From NCBI RefSeq assembly GCF_000303155.1, contig NC_018719.1, positions 496,001 to 560,000 of the forward strand: a stretch of 64,000 bases of DNA, in the 5' to 3' direction. The stretch is from Candidatus Nitrososphaera gargensis Ga9.2. GTDB lineage: Archaea; Thermoproteota; Nitrososphaeria; Nitrososphaerales; Nitrososphaeraceae. Numbering within the stretch: the first letter of the stretch is position 1; each line of letters begins with the position of its first letter. Shown here piece after piece: positions 26,858-36,358 of the stretch. The notes under the pieces are model-generated. The model was given only the letters and a program-made list of their open reading frames with translations, ran no database searches and was not told the DNA's origin. Position numbers and translations under genes: made by a program.

Positions 26858-26964
26858 GGGATACATTAGAGACTGCATTTTAAGACATCATCTTGCTTGG
26901 AATTAGGATTTTACAATTGTAAACTACAGTGCTTATCTATGCTGCCATACCTGCAAATAGTAGT

Positions 26965-27111
26965 ATGTTCAAAGACCCTGTTTGTAATATGATGATGGTG
27001 GATGAAAAGAAAGCGAAATGTATATCAGATTCAGGAGGAAGGAAGGTATACCTTTCCTCCGAAATGTGCAAGAGCGAGTTTGATGCAAACCCGCGAAAAT
27101 ATGGCTACTAA
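26965..27111 (+). CDS. YHS-domain metal-binding protein
   Basis: 48 residues from the ATG at 26965: MFKDPVCNMMM, KAKCISDSGGRKVYLSSEMC and FDANPRKYGY. This is a YHS domain with DPVCNM at the start, as in P-type ATPase-linked and copper or mercury trafficking proteins; the cysteines form the metal site. The longer frame from 26929 adds unconserved residues. Its place among exported copper-type proteins supports a metal-trafficking role. Confidence 0.8.
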   Translation: MFKDPVCNMMMVDEKKAKCISDSGGRKVYLSSEMCKSEFDANPRKYGY

Positions 27112-27190
27112 CAGAAGATAGCAGGTTTTGGAATGAATATAGAAAAAGTCCTTCATAGCAAAACACAGGCTTGCAAGGTGAACCGATAGA

Positions 27191-28168
27191 ATGGGCAAGC
27201 ATGAAAAGAAAAAATCATCACCAACAGTTAAAAGCTCAAAGTCCGGTAAGACCAAGTTCATTGCTATAGGCGTTGGAATAGCAATCGTGGTCGCTATTGG
27301 AATAGGGCTGGCAATTTCAATGGGCAATAACGTTCCCTCAGATTCTAGTAATTCTCGAACAGTGCCTTGGATTCATGTGCATGGATTGGGGATAGATCCT
27401 TCTGACGCCAGCGTTCTTTACATAGCTACCCATGGCGACTTTTACAAAAGCGTGGATGGCGGCGTCCCAGTAAAGGTGGACAAGCAAAGGGCAGACTATA
27501 TGGCTTTTAACGCACCTCTGACTGAAGGAGTTCCGTTATACTCCAGCGGACACCCTTCAACCGGTGGAAACACTGGCCTGATAAAGAGTACTGACGGTGG
27601 GCAAACATGGCAGGTTGTTTCAACTGTTCTAGACCCGCCAGTAGACTTTCATGCAATGTCGGTAAGTGCAAGCGACCCGGACACCATCATTGGATTTGAT
27701 AGTGGCGAAAGGGGTCTGTTCAAGACTACGGATGCTGGCAGCACATGGGACAAGTTTGACTATCCGGGCAAATATGTTATTGCATTGGCAATTGCACCAG
27801 ACGATCCTAATGTGATATTTGCTGGTACTCCTAGCGGTCTGTTTCAATCAAACGATAGTGCTGAAAGCTGGACGCAGCTTGACCAGTACAAGGGGATTGC
27901 AGTGATGGCGCTTACCTTTGATGCAGAAGGCAACCTTTATGCCTCAACTGAAGAATTTGGCCTAGCAAAATCCTCAGATCTTGGTAAGAGTTGGGAGAAT
28001 ATCAATCGCCCACCTGATAACCTCATAGCAACATCAATAGCAGTTGACTCTGAAAATAAGCTGTTGTACGTTGCAGGTCATTCAGCTTCACAAGGATACC
28101 AAGAGGTATTTAGGGGAAGTCTAGACGGTTCTGACTGGCAGCTGGTAGGCACAAATAAAGCATTGTGA
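27191..28168 (+). CDS. Membrane-anchored BNR/Ycf48-like beta-propeller
   Basis: 325 residues: a basic N-terminus, one transmembrane helix (about 18-40), then a propeller of BNR/sialidase-like blades: HVHGLGIDPSDASVLYIATH, GLIKSTDGGQTWQVVS, GLFKTTDAGSTWDKFD, GLFQSNDSAESWTQLD and GLAKSSDLGKSWENIN. The SxDxGxxW boxes define each blade. The active-site arginines of true sialidases are not evident. It lies 80 bases behind the YHS gene, probably in the same exported-protein group. Confidence 0.75.
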   Translation: MGKHEKKKSSPTVKSSKSGKTKFIAIGVGIAIVVAIGIGLAISMGNNVPSDSSNSRTVPWIHVHGLGIDPSDASVLYIATHGDFYKSVDGGVPVKVDKQRADYMAFNAPLTEGVPLYSSGHPSTGGNTGLIKSTDGGQTWQVVSTVLDPPVDFHAMSVSASDPDTIIGFDSGERGLFKTTDAGSTWDKFDYPGKYVIALAIAPDDPNVIFAGTPSGLFQSNDSAESWTQLDQYKGIAVMALTFDAEGNLYASTEEFGLAKSSDLGKSWENINRPPDNLIATSIAVDSENKLLYVAGHSASQGYQEVFRGSLDGSDWQLVGTNKAL

Positions 28169-28387
28169 GATTATTAACTTTGGGCAATACATGACTCCTG
28201 CTTATATGCATGAACTGTCAATAAGGATGTACAATGAAACAAGCGCATCCTATTGAGATATTTTCTGCGTCTGCCACTAAAAGGAAGCTGACGGGCCTCT
28301 CTCTTACAATGGCGGTGTGTCTTGTTTGAAATGATCAATAACTTGTTGGACGGTCACAGGCATGGGCGGAGAGAAGAGAATCGGCGG

Positions 28388-29288
28388 ATGGCAATGCAGC
28401 TTGGAATCATTGGTCTGGGCAAGGTGGGTGGAAACCTCGCTTTACAAGCTAACGAGAAAAAATAGCAGTCATAGGTAAAGCGCGCAACAAAAAGCCCAAG
28501 CTAGAAAAGCAAGGAATCAAAGTGGTAAGCGATTATGCATCATTTGTTGGCTTTTTGAAGCATCCAAGGGTCATTTATCTATCATTGCCAGCGGGTTCAA
28601 CTGTTGATTCAGTGCTAAATGAGCTGATACCTTTTCTTGAAAAAGAAGATGTATTGATGGACGGTGGCAATTTGTTCTATCTGGACTCTATCGAGGGGAA
28701 AAAGAGAATTTCTGAACGAGGCATCCATTTTCTGGATCGTGGCACAAATAGTGGGTTAGAAGATGCCCGGTATGGGGCTTGTTTTATGGTTGGCGGGAAG
28801 GAGGAAGATATTAGAATACCAGAGCCTATTTTGATTGCACTGGCCGTCAACAAGGATGGGTATATCCATACAGGCCAACCTGGCACCAGTCATTTCGTAA
28901 AGTTAGTTCATAACGGAATTGAATCTGGCATGCTGCAATCAATAGGCGAAGGGGTTGAGCTACTGCACAAAAGTGGCTTTGAGCTAGACCTGGCTGCAAT
29001 TTTTAAGAACTGGTCAAATGGTTCTATGATTAGAAGCTGCTTGCCGAGCTTATGGAAAGAGGCTTTAGAGAGCAGGTCTTGGCCAAGACTGAAAGTTACA
29101 TAGAAGACACAGGTGAAGTAAACTGGCTTGTGCTGGATGCCATCAACAAGGAAGTTCCTATACCTGTGATATCGCAATCCATAATGGAGCTACTCAAGTC
29201 TAGGATGAATGAGAGTGATGCTTACAAATCAATCGCGCTTATGCGCCATGGTTTTGGTGGACATCCATTTGGCAAAATGAAGGAATAA
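28388..29288 (+). pseudogene. gnd: 6-phosphogluconate dehydrogenase, twice frameshifted
   Basis: The pieces assemble into a YqeC/GntZ-type enzyme of about 300 residues. The NAD site MQLGIIGLGKVGGNLA is in the first frame, which shifts in an A-run near 28462-28470. The second frame reads VIYLSLPAGSTVDSVL, VLMDGGNLFYLDS, FLDRGTNSGLEDARYGACFM and HFVKLVHNGIESGMLQ (the catalytic Lys/His-Asn motif). A shift near 29040 leads to the third frame, SYIEDTGEVNWLVLDAINKE and MRHGFGGHPFG. It would oxidatively decarboxylate 6-phosphogluconate. The decay may be real or partly a homopolymer error. Confidence 0.8.
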
Positions 29289-29362
29289 TCAAGGAAAGGA
29301 AGACAGGCAGGATCCAGAAAGTTGAGCAAGAATCAACGCTTATCCAATTGAGCAGGCATAGC

Positions 29363-30784
29363 TCATGCTTTCACATTCATATCTGTATTTTTACTTAGAT
29401 GCTTCATTTGCCCAAGAATGTCTGTTATAGAAATTCGTATAGTCGATATCCCTGTTCTGAATGGAAATGCCCCGCCCCTTTTTCCTGTAATGGGATTCAC
29501 CCACTCGCAAAATGCTAGAAGATCTCCGTTTATATCATAACCTGTCATGTACGAAAATAGCGCGGCGCACTCGTCATACCTTTTAAATCGACTCCTTGCT
29601 AGCATCTCAAGTGCGGTAGCCCATGGCCAGAATGTGTGATTGTGATATACATTAGGATTCAGAACCCACGGGCCGGTGCTTTTCATCTCTATCTCTGTTA
29701 CCAGCGGCCATTTATCCTTCCGTGCCCTGCTTTTGATTGCATCCAATGTGGACTTTGCATGAACAGCTAGAGACTTTTCGTCAACAGAAAACCTCCTTAT
29801 TGGCAGCAATTCTCCGTCATCGCCTTTGGTTTGGCGCTGGATTTCACTACCTAGCCTATCGCGGACTGTTTTTTCGGTTGTAGCAATAAGATACAAGGAT
29901 ACGTCCTGTGTAAGTGTCTTGTATGATTTGCCTAGGTGGTGGCTTTCCTGCATGTCAATATAGCATTCTTCTTCCTCCGACCATAGCTGTTTCTCAACTG
30001 CTGAAACGGTCTTGTCTGCTAACTGCAGCATTTTGGATGCTTCCCTCTCCATTTTGATATGGGAAAGAAGCAAGGAGAGGTTTGTCAGTCCCATTATCCA
30101 ACAGGCTTGGGTGTAAACAATCTTGCCGGCTCTGAGCACAGAATCCATCCAATCTTCGTTATGATCCTGTTCTAGCAATCCATCATTATCTATGTCCCTA
30201 CTCTGCAAATATTCGACCGCCTTGAGCATTTTGGGCACTGTAGAATCAATTATTTCTGAAGGGTTTTGCACCTGTATTTTTGCAGGAGCCTTGGATCTAC
30301 CTTGGATTCCTGGCAAGAAATCTGAGTTTGACGCTAGACCAGCTCCCAAGTAAGCATCAAAAATCCACGAAGTAGTAGAAATCATTAAAGCCGTTGAATC
30401 AATGTCAGGATTCTTCCCAAACACTTCAGAATGCCCACGGAAAATGCTGGTGGGAAGAGCCCCTTCAAATTTTTTCTCAAAATCAGAATTTGCTACTTGG
30501 GACAGGTATTTCATTTCTGGCGAGCCCCTGCCGTAGACAATTTTCTCTTTTTTAGGTTCTATCTGATGCGACCAGATTGTTGTAATTTCCTGCATAACAG
30601 AGTCTACAGCGCCAGAGAGAAACCAGTCCTTTAGAATATAGGATGCATCTCTGCACCAGCAAGCCTTGTAGTAGCCGCCGGGGTTGACACCCTGTTCCAC
30701 AAACTTTTCAGTTCTTTGAACAAAATCTTGGGCCTCCTTGGAAAAGGACTGCCAATCCCCTCTAACACCTGCAGAGCGGTTCAA
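29363..30784 (-). CDS. GH15/debranching-type (alpha/alpha)6 glycosidase, intact copy
   Basis: 473 residues, soluble, no signal peptide. Conserved segments are GGYYKACWCRDASYILKDW (about 36-54), IVYGRGSPEMKYL (about 82-94), NPDIDSTALMIST, DNDGLLEQDHNEDWMDS (about 200-215) and NHTFWPWATALEMLARSRF (about 390). The acidic NEDWMD and RDASY motifs fit the active-site barrel of glucoamylase or glycogen-debranching enzymes, suggesting hydrolysis of an alpha-glucan or trehalose-like sugar inside the cell. A broken paralogue lies at 32496-33915 in the opposite orientation. Confidence 0.7.
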   Translation of the reverse strand: MNRSAGVRGDWQSFSKEAQDFVQRTEKFVEQGVNPGGYYKACWCRDASYILKDWFLSGAVDSVMQEITTIWSHQIEPKKEKIVYGRGSPEMKYLSQVANSDFEKKFEGALPTSIFRGHSEVFGKNPDIDSTALMISTTSWIFDAYLGAGLASNSDFLPGIQGRSKAPAKIQVQNPSEIIDSTVPKMLKAVEYLQSRDIDNDGLLEQDHNEDWMDSVLRAGKIVYTQACWIMGLTNLSLLLSHIKMEREASKMLQLADKTVSAVEKQLWSEEEECYIDMQESHHLGKSYKTLTQDVSLYLIATTEKTVRDRLGSEIQRQTKGDDGELLPIRRFSVDEKSLAVHAKSTLDAIKSRARKDKWPLVTEIEMKSTGPWVLNPNVYHNHTFWPWATALEMLARSRFKRYDECAALFSYMTGYDINGDLLAFCEWVNPITGKRGGAFPFRTGISTIRISITDILGQMKHLSKNTDMNVKA

Positions 30785-30859
30785 TTTTACTCCAAATTTG
30801 TAGGCATTTTATCGCTTTTCTACGTTGCATGTATGTATGGGACACAATTGTTATTTGCA

Positions 30860-31030
30860 ATGTCGTCTAAGAAAAGTTGGGGAAAGCAAATATTGTCTAG
30901 ACAGTCGCAAGCAGAATATAGATGCAGAGCATGTGGAAAGCAATTTGAAATCCTAGGAGATTTACAAACACATATTCTTTTGGAGCATCACCAAAAGGGG
31001 GACATACCTGACGAGGCAGAGGCGGCATAA
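30860..31030 (+). CDS. C2H2 zinc-finger micro-protein
   Basis: 56 residues from the ATG at 30860: a basic start (MSSKKSWGKQILSRQS), then one C2H2 finger (YRCRACGKQFEILGDLQTHI plus LLEHH) and the tail QKGDIPDEAEAA. It is divergent from the intact glycosidase. A clearly related finger (CRSCGKEF, HMQKGDIP) lies beside the broken glycosidase, so the pair of genes was duplicated together. It may regulate its divergent neighbour, but this is inferred. Confidence 0.65.
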   Translation: MSSKKSWGKQILSRQSQAEYRCRACGKQFEILGDLQTHILLEHHQKGDIPDEAEAA

Positions 31031-31136
31031 CAATGAAAAAGGAAGGGCGAGGAGTTAGAGTCCTTAGTCCTCGAACTTATATGAGAATTGAGCTATTATT
31101 CCATCAGAAAGTGCATCTGTCATGTGCATCCCCTAC

Positions 31137-31809
31137 TCATGGACTTTTATCAAACGCTTCTATGTCCGCCTCATAGTCACTCTGTAATCTTGCAACTGCT
31201 TCATCTTTTGTCACCTTCAGATGATCATGCAGCATGTGGCTTAGCTCGTCCTCATCCCAGTTTGGATTTGCCTTAGCCAAAAATGCTGCAATATCGTCTG
31301 CATTGTCTGACCATCTCTGATCTGCATCTGCCACTGCGCTATTATCTCCAGCTTTTGCCGCGTTGACCAAATCAGCAGCAATCAGGATATGCTCCTTTAG
31401 GAGCTTTGTCAACTGATCGCCAGCTTTTTCACCATAGTAAGGCTTTACTGCATTACCAATGTCTTCTTGGTTGTCAAGCAATCTTTCAGATGTTTGGTCA
31501 AGAGAAGGCAAATCGTATGCAGAATCAACGATAAACTGTCTCATGTAAAAACGATATGGTCAACCCATAGTTCGCGCATTATATTTCTAAATTCCATTTC
31601 ACTGGCTGTAGATGTTGTCGTTAATGTATCATCGTCATGGTCATTGTCGCTGCGCTCATTGTCTGCTGCAGCTAGTGGCAAGTAGCTGACGTTCAGGCCC
31701 AAAAAACAAGCCCAAACAGCAAGATGCTGGACAGTATTTCTGCAACAACAATTCGTTTCTTTTTAAGGACTCTTTTTCCATATGCCCTCGATTCTTGCCA
31801 GCTCAACAT
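31137..31809 (-). pseudogene. Secreted helical protein gene, two frameshifts
   Basis: From ATG 31809 the frame gives a basic N-terminus and signal helix (RIVVAEILSSILLFGLVFWA), then shifts to LNVSYLPLAAADNE, an acidic linker and MEFRNIMRELWVDHIVFT. A second shift at about 31545 leads to RQFIVDSAYDLPSLDQTSER, GNAVKPYYGEKAGDQLTKLL and the rest of a helical domain, ending at 31137. The ELWVDHIVFTRxFI...ERLL pattern matches my recollection of a secreted or membrane-linked bacterial family of unknown function. The last 135 residues alone look intact but lack the export signal. Confidence 0.6.
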
Positions 31810-31906
31810 GGTAAATACGACTTTAGTCGAAATCCCATCTTTGCCAATCAAGCTGCAAAAACCTTCTGATATAACTCTTTTAACTTATTTTGTGCCGTAG
31901 TAACAA

Positions 31907-32167
31907 ATGGCAGAGGGAACTGCTGCTTCTATAAACAAAGGCACAAACCAGCCGATGGATAACTGCTGTTTTGACATTATGACCCAAACAGAAAAGAAAG
32001 CAGATTTTCTTTACCATGCTGCTGACAGGTACATACAAGATGCTCAGGCTGCAAACAGGCCGGAGCTTGCGCATCTTTGGAATATGATAAAACAAGACGA
32101 ACAGCGGCATCTCGATATGCTAAAGCGAGAATTGGCAAAGGACGTTCAAGAAGGAAGATTGCGATAG
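31907..32167 (+). CDS. Small ferritin-like helical protein
   Basis: 86 residues, mostly two long helices: MTQTEKKADFLYHAADRYIQ and LAHLWNMIKQDEQRHLDML. The ExxH-type arrangement (DEQRHLD) resembles half of a ferritin-like or rubrerythrin-like bundle, though only one metal-ligand helix is clear. A leading Cys-Cys pair (DNCCFD) is unusual. It lies between the two arms of the inverted glycosidase duplication. Function unknown; a stress role would be a guess. Confidence 0.5.
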   Translation: MAEGTAASINKGTNQPMDNCCFDIMTQTEKKADFLYHAADRYIQDAQAANRPELAHLWNMIKQDEQRHLDMLKRELAKDVQEGRLR

Positions 32168-32236
32168 CGTGCCACCATCATTTTTTTAAAAGGAGATTGC
32201 TTTGAAACCTATTTGGATATGCAAATGCTTTAACAG

Positions 32237-32380
32237 TTACGGAATATCGCCTTTTTGCATATGCTCTGTCATTATGTACTTTTGCATATCTCCAAAACTA
32301 TCAAACTCTTTTCCACATGATCTACACTTGAAATATTTTGAAAGATCTCCGTCGTAGCTAACATTTTCACTTGTATTCAA
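32237..32380 (-). CDS. C2H2-like zinc-finger micro-protein, second copy
   Basis: 47 residues from TTG 32380: MNTSENVSYDGDLSKY, then FKCRSCGKEFDSFGDMQKYI, MTEH and MQKGDIP. It is homologous to the finger at 30860, but the first histidine position reads Tyr (QKYI against QTHI), so zinc binding may be impaired. Divergent from the broken glycosidase, in the same relative arrangement as the intact pair. Confidence 0.5.
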   Translation of the reverse strand: MNTSENVSYDGDLSKYFKCRSCGKEFDSFGDMQKYIMTEHMQKGDIP

Positions 32381-32495
32381 TTATCGCATCATCTCCTACG
32401 GTGTTTCTTTTAGTCTCTATTCCTGAAAAGGATTTGATTTGGTAGAATTGTATAACCCATAATACCAAAGACAAATAACGATTACATAATAAGAA

Positions 32496-33915
32496 TTGGT
32501 GCGCAATATTCCACCGGGTCCATGGGGCTCATTCATTGCAAAAGCTGACGTATTTATGACAAAGACTGAGGAGCATGTTCTCCAAGGCGTAAACCCCGGA
32601 GATTGTTATCAAGTGATTTGGTGCAGGGATGCATCATACATCCTGCGTGATTGGAACCTGTCCGGCAATATGACATCCGCTCTTCAGTAGCTGTACCTTA
32701 TTTGGTCTCACTAAATAGCGCCGGGAAGAGAAAATTGTCTACGGCAGGGGCTCGCCAGAAATGAAATTCATGTCAGAAGAGGCAAAAGAAGACAAGCAAA
32801 AAGAATTTGCTGGAGTGCTGCCTACAACAATATACCAAGCCGGCTTTTCCGAAGTATATGATCAGAATCCAGACATAGACTCTACAGCATTGATGATTTC
32901 GACAACCGCGAGAATTTTGAACAGGGCTTTGAAGAAAATTGCAACCTCTCCAGTTACCGATCCAACATCCATCTCTACCATAGCTTCGGAACATTCTGCA
33001 GACTATGTTCATGACCTGCTGCTAAAACTCGGAATAACAGATCCAACAAAAGCAATTGATTTCCTTGTTCCTAGGATGCTACTGGCAGTTGACTATCTTG
33101 CAAAACGCGATATAGATAGTGATGGATTGCTAGAGCAGAACCATAACGAGGACTGGATGGATACTGTCCTTCGAGCTGGCAAGATAGTCTACAGTCAGGC
33201 ATGCTGGATACTTACATTGAAGAACCTGGCGGCCTTGTTAGTAACTGTTGATAGACAAGATGCAGCTGATAAGATTAGAAACATGGCGGATAAAGCAATC
33301 CAAGCTGTAGAAGACAAGTTATGGTCTTAAGAAGACTGCGCTTACATAGATATTCAGGAAACTCATCATATCGAAGGTCCCTATAGAACTTTCACCCAAG
33401 ATGTTTCGCTATATCTCGCAGCTCTTTCAGAAAAGTCTAGCAAAGACAACTCCCAGACAATAGTAGGGAGCAGGGTCAACGGGAACAGGTGAAAAAGGCG
33501 GATTTCGATAGACACACACACATATCACTAGAGCAAATAGAACTCTTGATGCTCTCAAAAGTAGGACATGGAAAGAAAACTGGCCACTTGTAACTGAAGT
33601 GTTGCTAAAAGCTACCGGGCCTTGGACTCTCAAACCTTACCAGTACCACAACTACATCTTTTGGCCTTGGATAACTGGAATAGAGATGCTTGCTAGAAGT
33701 CGGTTTGCTAGGGTGGAAGAATGCAACTTGTTGCTAACTACTCTTACTTCTGAGAGCAAGCTCAATATGCACACATTCTATGAATGGGTAGACCCAATTA
33801 AGGGGGAAGGAAATGGCGCTTTCCATTCAGAACAGGGATTCCTGCCGTCCGAGTAGCCATAATTGATATCTTTAGCAATATTAGGACTAGGCTATCATCA
33901 GCTACCGAGACATAG
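32496..33915 (+). pseudogene. Second glycosidase copy, heavily decayed
   Basis: Homologous along its length to the intact enzyme at 29363-30784. WCRDASYILRDWNLSGN is followed by TAG (32688-32690, where the intact copy has Glu) and TAA (Gln in the intact copy), then a frameshift into VYGRGSPEMKFM. NPDIDSTALMISTTARI and DSDGLLEQNHNEDWMDT are preserved. TAA at about 33328 replaces the Glu after VEDKLWS, and further frameshifts precede YNYIFWPW-like and FYEWVDPIKGEGNGAFHSE. The stops are base substitutions relative to the paralogue, which argues for real decay and against sequencing error. Confidence 0.9.
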
Positions 33916-33927
33916 TAATTGCGACGA

Positions 33928-34725
33928 TTAAGCTGCTTCCAATGATGGGCCAAACGCGGGATACAGTGTCATTCCACCATCTACAAAGTATATGCTGCCA
34001 GTAACATAGCTACCTTTGTCTGACGCTAGAAACTCTACCACATTTGCCACCTCTTGAGTGGTGCCTATTCTCTCAAGGGGTATTCTTCTTAGGACGTTTC
34101 TCAATTCTGCCTCATCTACTTTCAGCTCTCGGTTCATCTCTGTCTCTATAGCACCGGGAGCCACTGCATTTACCCTTATGTTGTATCGTGCAAGCTCAAG
34201 CGCCATTGTCTTTGTCATCATTTTGATTCCTGCTTTTGCAGCAGCATATGCCACATAGAACGGTTTTGGAATTTCCTGGTGCACAGAAGAGATGTTTATG
34301 ATGCATCCCACTTTTGGATTTTGATTTTTCATCATATGCTTTACCGCTTCTCTACTGCAAACAAATGGGCCTGTCAGATCGACATCTATGATCTTTTGCC
34401 AAATCTCTTTCGATGTCTCTTCAAAAGGGACTTCATGCTGTATACCTGCATTGTCAACAAGAACGTCTATTCTACCATAGTGCGTGGTGGTTTCTTCAAT
34501 CAGCTTGATGCAATCATTTTCTTTTGACATATCCGCCTCAATTGCAATACAATCGGATTTGCCAAGTGATATTATCTCCTCTGCAGTTTGCTCTGCCTCG
34601 GCCTGCTTCCTAGAGTTTACAACAATGCCCCGATATTCTCCGGACTTTGCGAAAGCCAATGCTATTGTTTTGCCTATGCCCTTACTAGAGCCTGTCACGA
34701 CTGCAATTTTCCTTCCTGTATTCAT
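33928..34725 (-). CDS. Short-chain dehydrogenase/reductase (glucose 1-dehydrogenase-like)
   Basis: 265 residues with the classical SDR pattern: cofactor site VVTGSSKGIGKTIALAFAKS, DVLVDNAGIQHE, catalytic Ser in IINISSVHQEIPKPF, YVAYAAAKAG (Tyr and Lys), then VNAVAPGAIETEMNRE and SYVTGSIYFVDGG. The adenosine-pocket NSRKQAE suggests NADP. It reduces or oxidises a carbonyl or sugar substrate in the cytoplasm. It lies 21 bases downstream of the Rieske-FNR gene, so it may be cotranscribed. Confidence 0.85.
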   Translation of the reverse strand: MNTGRKIAVVTGSSKGIGKTIALAFAKSGEYRGIVVNSRKQAEAEQTAEEIISLGKSDCIAIEADMSKENDCIKLIEETTTHYGRIDVLVDNAGIQHEVPFEETSKEIWQKIIDVDLTGPFVCSREAVKHMMKNQNPKVGCIINISSVHQEIPKPFYVAYAAAKAGIKMMTKTMALELARYNIRVNAVAPGAIETEMNRELKVDEAELRNVLRRIPLERIGTTQEVANVVEFLASDKGSYVTGSIYFVDGGMTLYPAFGPSLEAA

Positions 34726-34746
34726 AGTCTTATAATCTGCCTGCTA

Positions 34747-35928
34747 CTAGTATCCAGTGAACACTTCAACTTTGAGCCTGTCTTTTGGAATTTGCATCTC
34801 TTTTTGCAGCAATTCCTGCATGGCCTTGAGCATGCCGGGCGGACCACAGATATAAAACACTGCTTCGCCGATTTCGTCCCTTGTCAAATGCCTCTCTAGC
34901 ATTGACTTGTCTATTCTACCACGTTCTCCGCTCCAACTTGCATCATGCTGCTCTTCTTCAGTGACCGTATAAATTACTTTGAGATTCTTATTTTGGTTGG
35001 CCCAGCTATCAAATTCATCCTTGTATAAAATGTCTTGCTGGGTCTTGTTTGAATCAAACATTGTTATCTTGACTGGCAGCTGCTTGTCGGTGGCATACTT
35101 TATCATGCTTCTAAATGGCGTAACACCAATGCCGCCAGACAGAAATACAGCCGGCCTATCTTCTTGCAGCACAAATTCTCCTTCTGGGCCCCATGCAGTA
35201 ATTTTTGTACCCTCTTGAAGCAATGCTAGCCTTTGCTTGTACGGAGTGCGTCGTATTCTGGTGCTTATCATTACGTAGTCTTGCTCGGTTGGTGAAGATG
35301 CGATGGAAAAATGTCTAATGGGTCCCTTGGAATCGTTTTGAACTCCATCTAATTTGAAATACGCGTATTGTCCAGCTATGTAATCTATTCTCTCCCTTGA
35401 AAACTTGAAGGTCATGATGTCTGTTCCTTCTAGTTTTTCTTTTGAGAGCAATTCGAGCGAAAGCTTGTTATCAGCAGCTCTTCTCTCCTCTTCCTCGTAG
35501 TATTTCTTTTGCAAAGTGTCAGAATCCTGTTCTTCTTCTTGTCCGGCTTGCTGCTGCACGGTTGCTTCTCGTCCCCCTCCGTCAGCTGGCTTTGTTGTTT
35601 GCAAGCTCACCATAATGTCACCAGTCGCCTCATCCACCTTTACAGGATATGACTGCAGGTCTGTAGCCCAGACTGTCTGGTCTGAGACCTTGGCGTTTCG
35701 TACATCAAATATAGCATAGTGCCATGGACATTTCAGCTCGTACCCTTCTAAAGTACCGTCTTCCAACGGACCGCCCTCATGCGAACAGACTGCGTCCATC
35801 GCATAGACCTTGCCATTAACCCTTGCTAGAACAATGGGCTTGCCATTTGGTTCAACTCTGAGAAGACCGCCTTCTTTCAAGTCGTTCTTGGATGCTACCT
35901 TTTGATAGCCTCCTTCCTTTGCCATCAT
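34747..35928 (-). CDS. Rieske ferredoxin fused to an FNR-type reductase
   Basis: 393 residues. Residues 1-115 form a Rieske domain with the 2Fe-2S ligands in CSHEGGPL and CPWHYAIFD. A charged Gln/Glu-rich linker (about 120-160) follows. The rest is a ferredoxin-NADP reductase: RHFSIASSPTE (flavin-binding RxxS), VFLSGGIGVTPFRSMIKYA (nucleotide site) and FYICGPPGMLKAMQELL. It should pass electrons between NAD(P)H, FAD and the Rieske cluster, and onward to an unknown oxygenase or reductase. No oxygenase gene is adjacent. Confidence 0.88.
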   Translation of the reverse strand: MMAKEGGYQKVASKNDLKEGGLLRVEPNGKPIVLARVNGKVYAMDAVCSHEGGPLEDGTLEGYELKCPWHYAIFDVRNAKVSDQTVWATDLQSYPVKVDEATGDIMVSLQTTKPADGGGREATVQQQAGQEEEQDSDTLQKKYYEEEERRAADNKLSLELLSKEKLEGTDIMTFKFSRERIDYIAGQYAYFKLDGVQNDSKGPIRHFSIASSPTEQDYVMISTRIRRTPYKQRLALLQEGTKITAWGPEGEFVLQEDRPAVFLSGGIGVTPFRSMIKYATDKQLPVKITMFDSNKTQQDILYKDEFDSWANQNKNLKVIYTVTEEEQHDASWSGERGRIDKSMLERHLTRDEIGEAVFYICGPPGMLKAMQELLQKEMQIPKDRLKVEVFTGY

Positions 35929-36012
35929 ATGGACAGAATAGTGAGCAAAAAGCTATTTACGGATTAAATCTCCATTTTCCCTAAGAACTTTTAGAAGGCA
36001 ACAGAACGGATT

Positions 36013-36180
36013 GTGGATTCTACCAAACTAACTTGTTGCAATAATATTCACAAGATCATTGAAAATAATGCAATTCCCACAGAGACTCTTAGACTCACTC
36101 AAAAGGATCAGAGAGATGAGACAATAGGCTTAATAGTTACAGTAGCGGGGGCCATTGTCATATTTTATGCTCCGCACTAA
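36013..36180 (+). CDS. Small tail-anchored protein
   Basis: A 55-residue frame from GTG 36013 reads a polar N-terminus (IHKIIENNAIPTETLRL, TQKDQRDET) and ends in a hydrophobic segment (IGLIVTVAGAIVIFYAPH). The layout suits a small tail-anchored or subunit-like membrane protein. It is the only coding candidate in the 430 bases between the Rieske and cupredoxin genes. Weak support. Confidence 0.35.
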   Translation: MDSTKLTCCNNIHKIIENNAIPTETLRLTQKDQRDETIGLIVTVAGAIVIFYAPH

Positions 36181-36358
36181 TTTGGTTATCACGATTATCA
36201 CATCTTTCACAACAACGTTGACTTAGTGCCATAAAGCAAAATGTGACGTCAGGAGTTACCTTGCCTCGCGGGAGTTACATCTGATTGACTGGTGGAAACA
36301 AGACGGCCAGAAGGAATCTCTGATTCTAGAAAAAAGAAAAAAGAAAAGATCAGTTATC

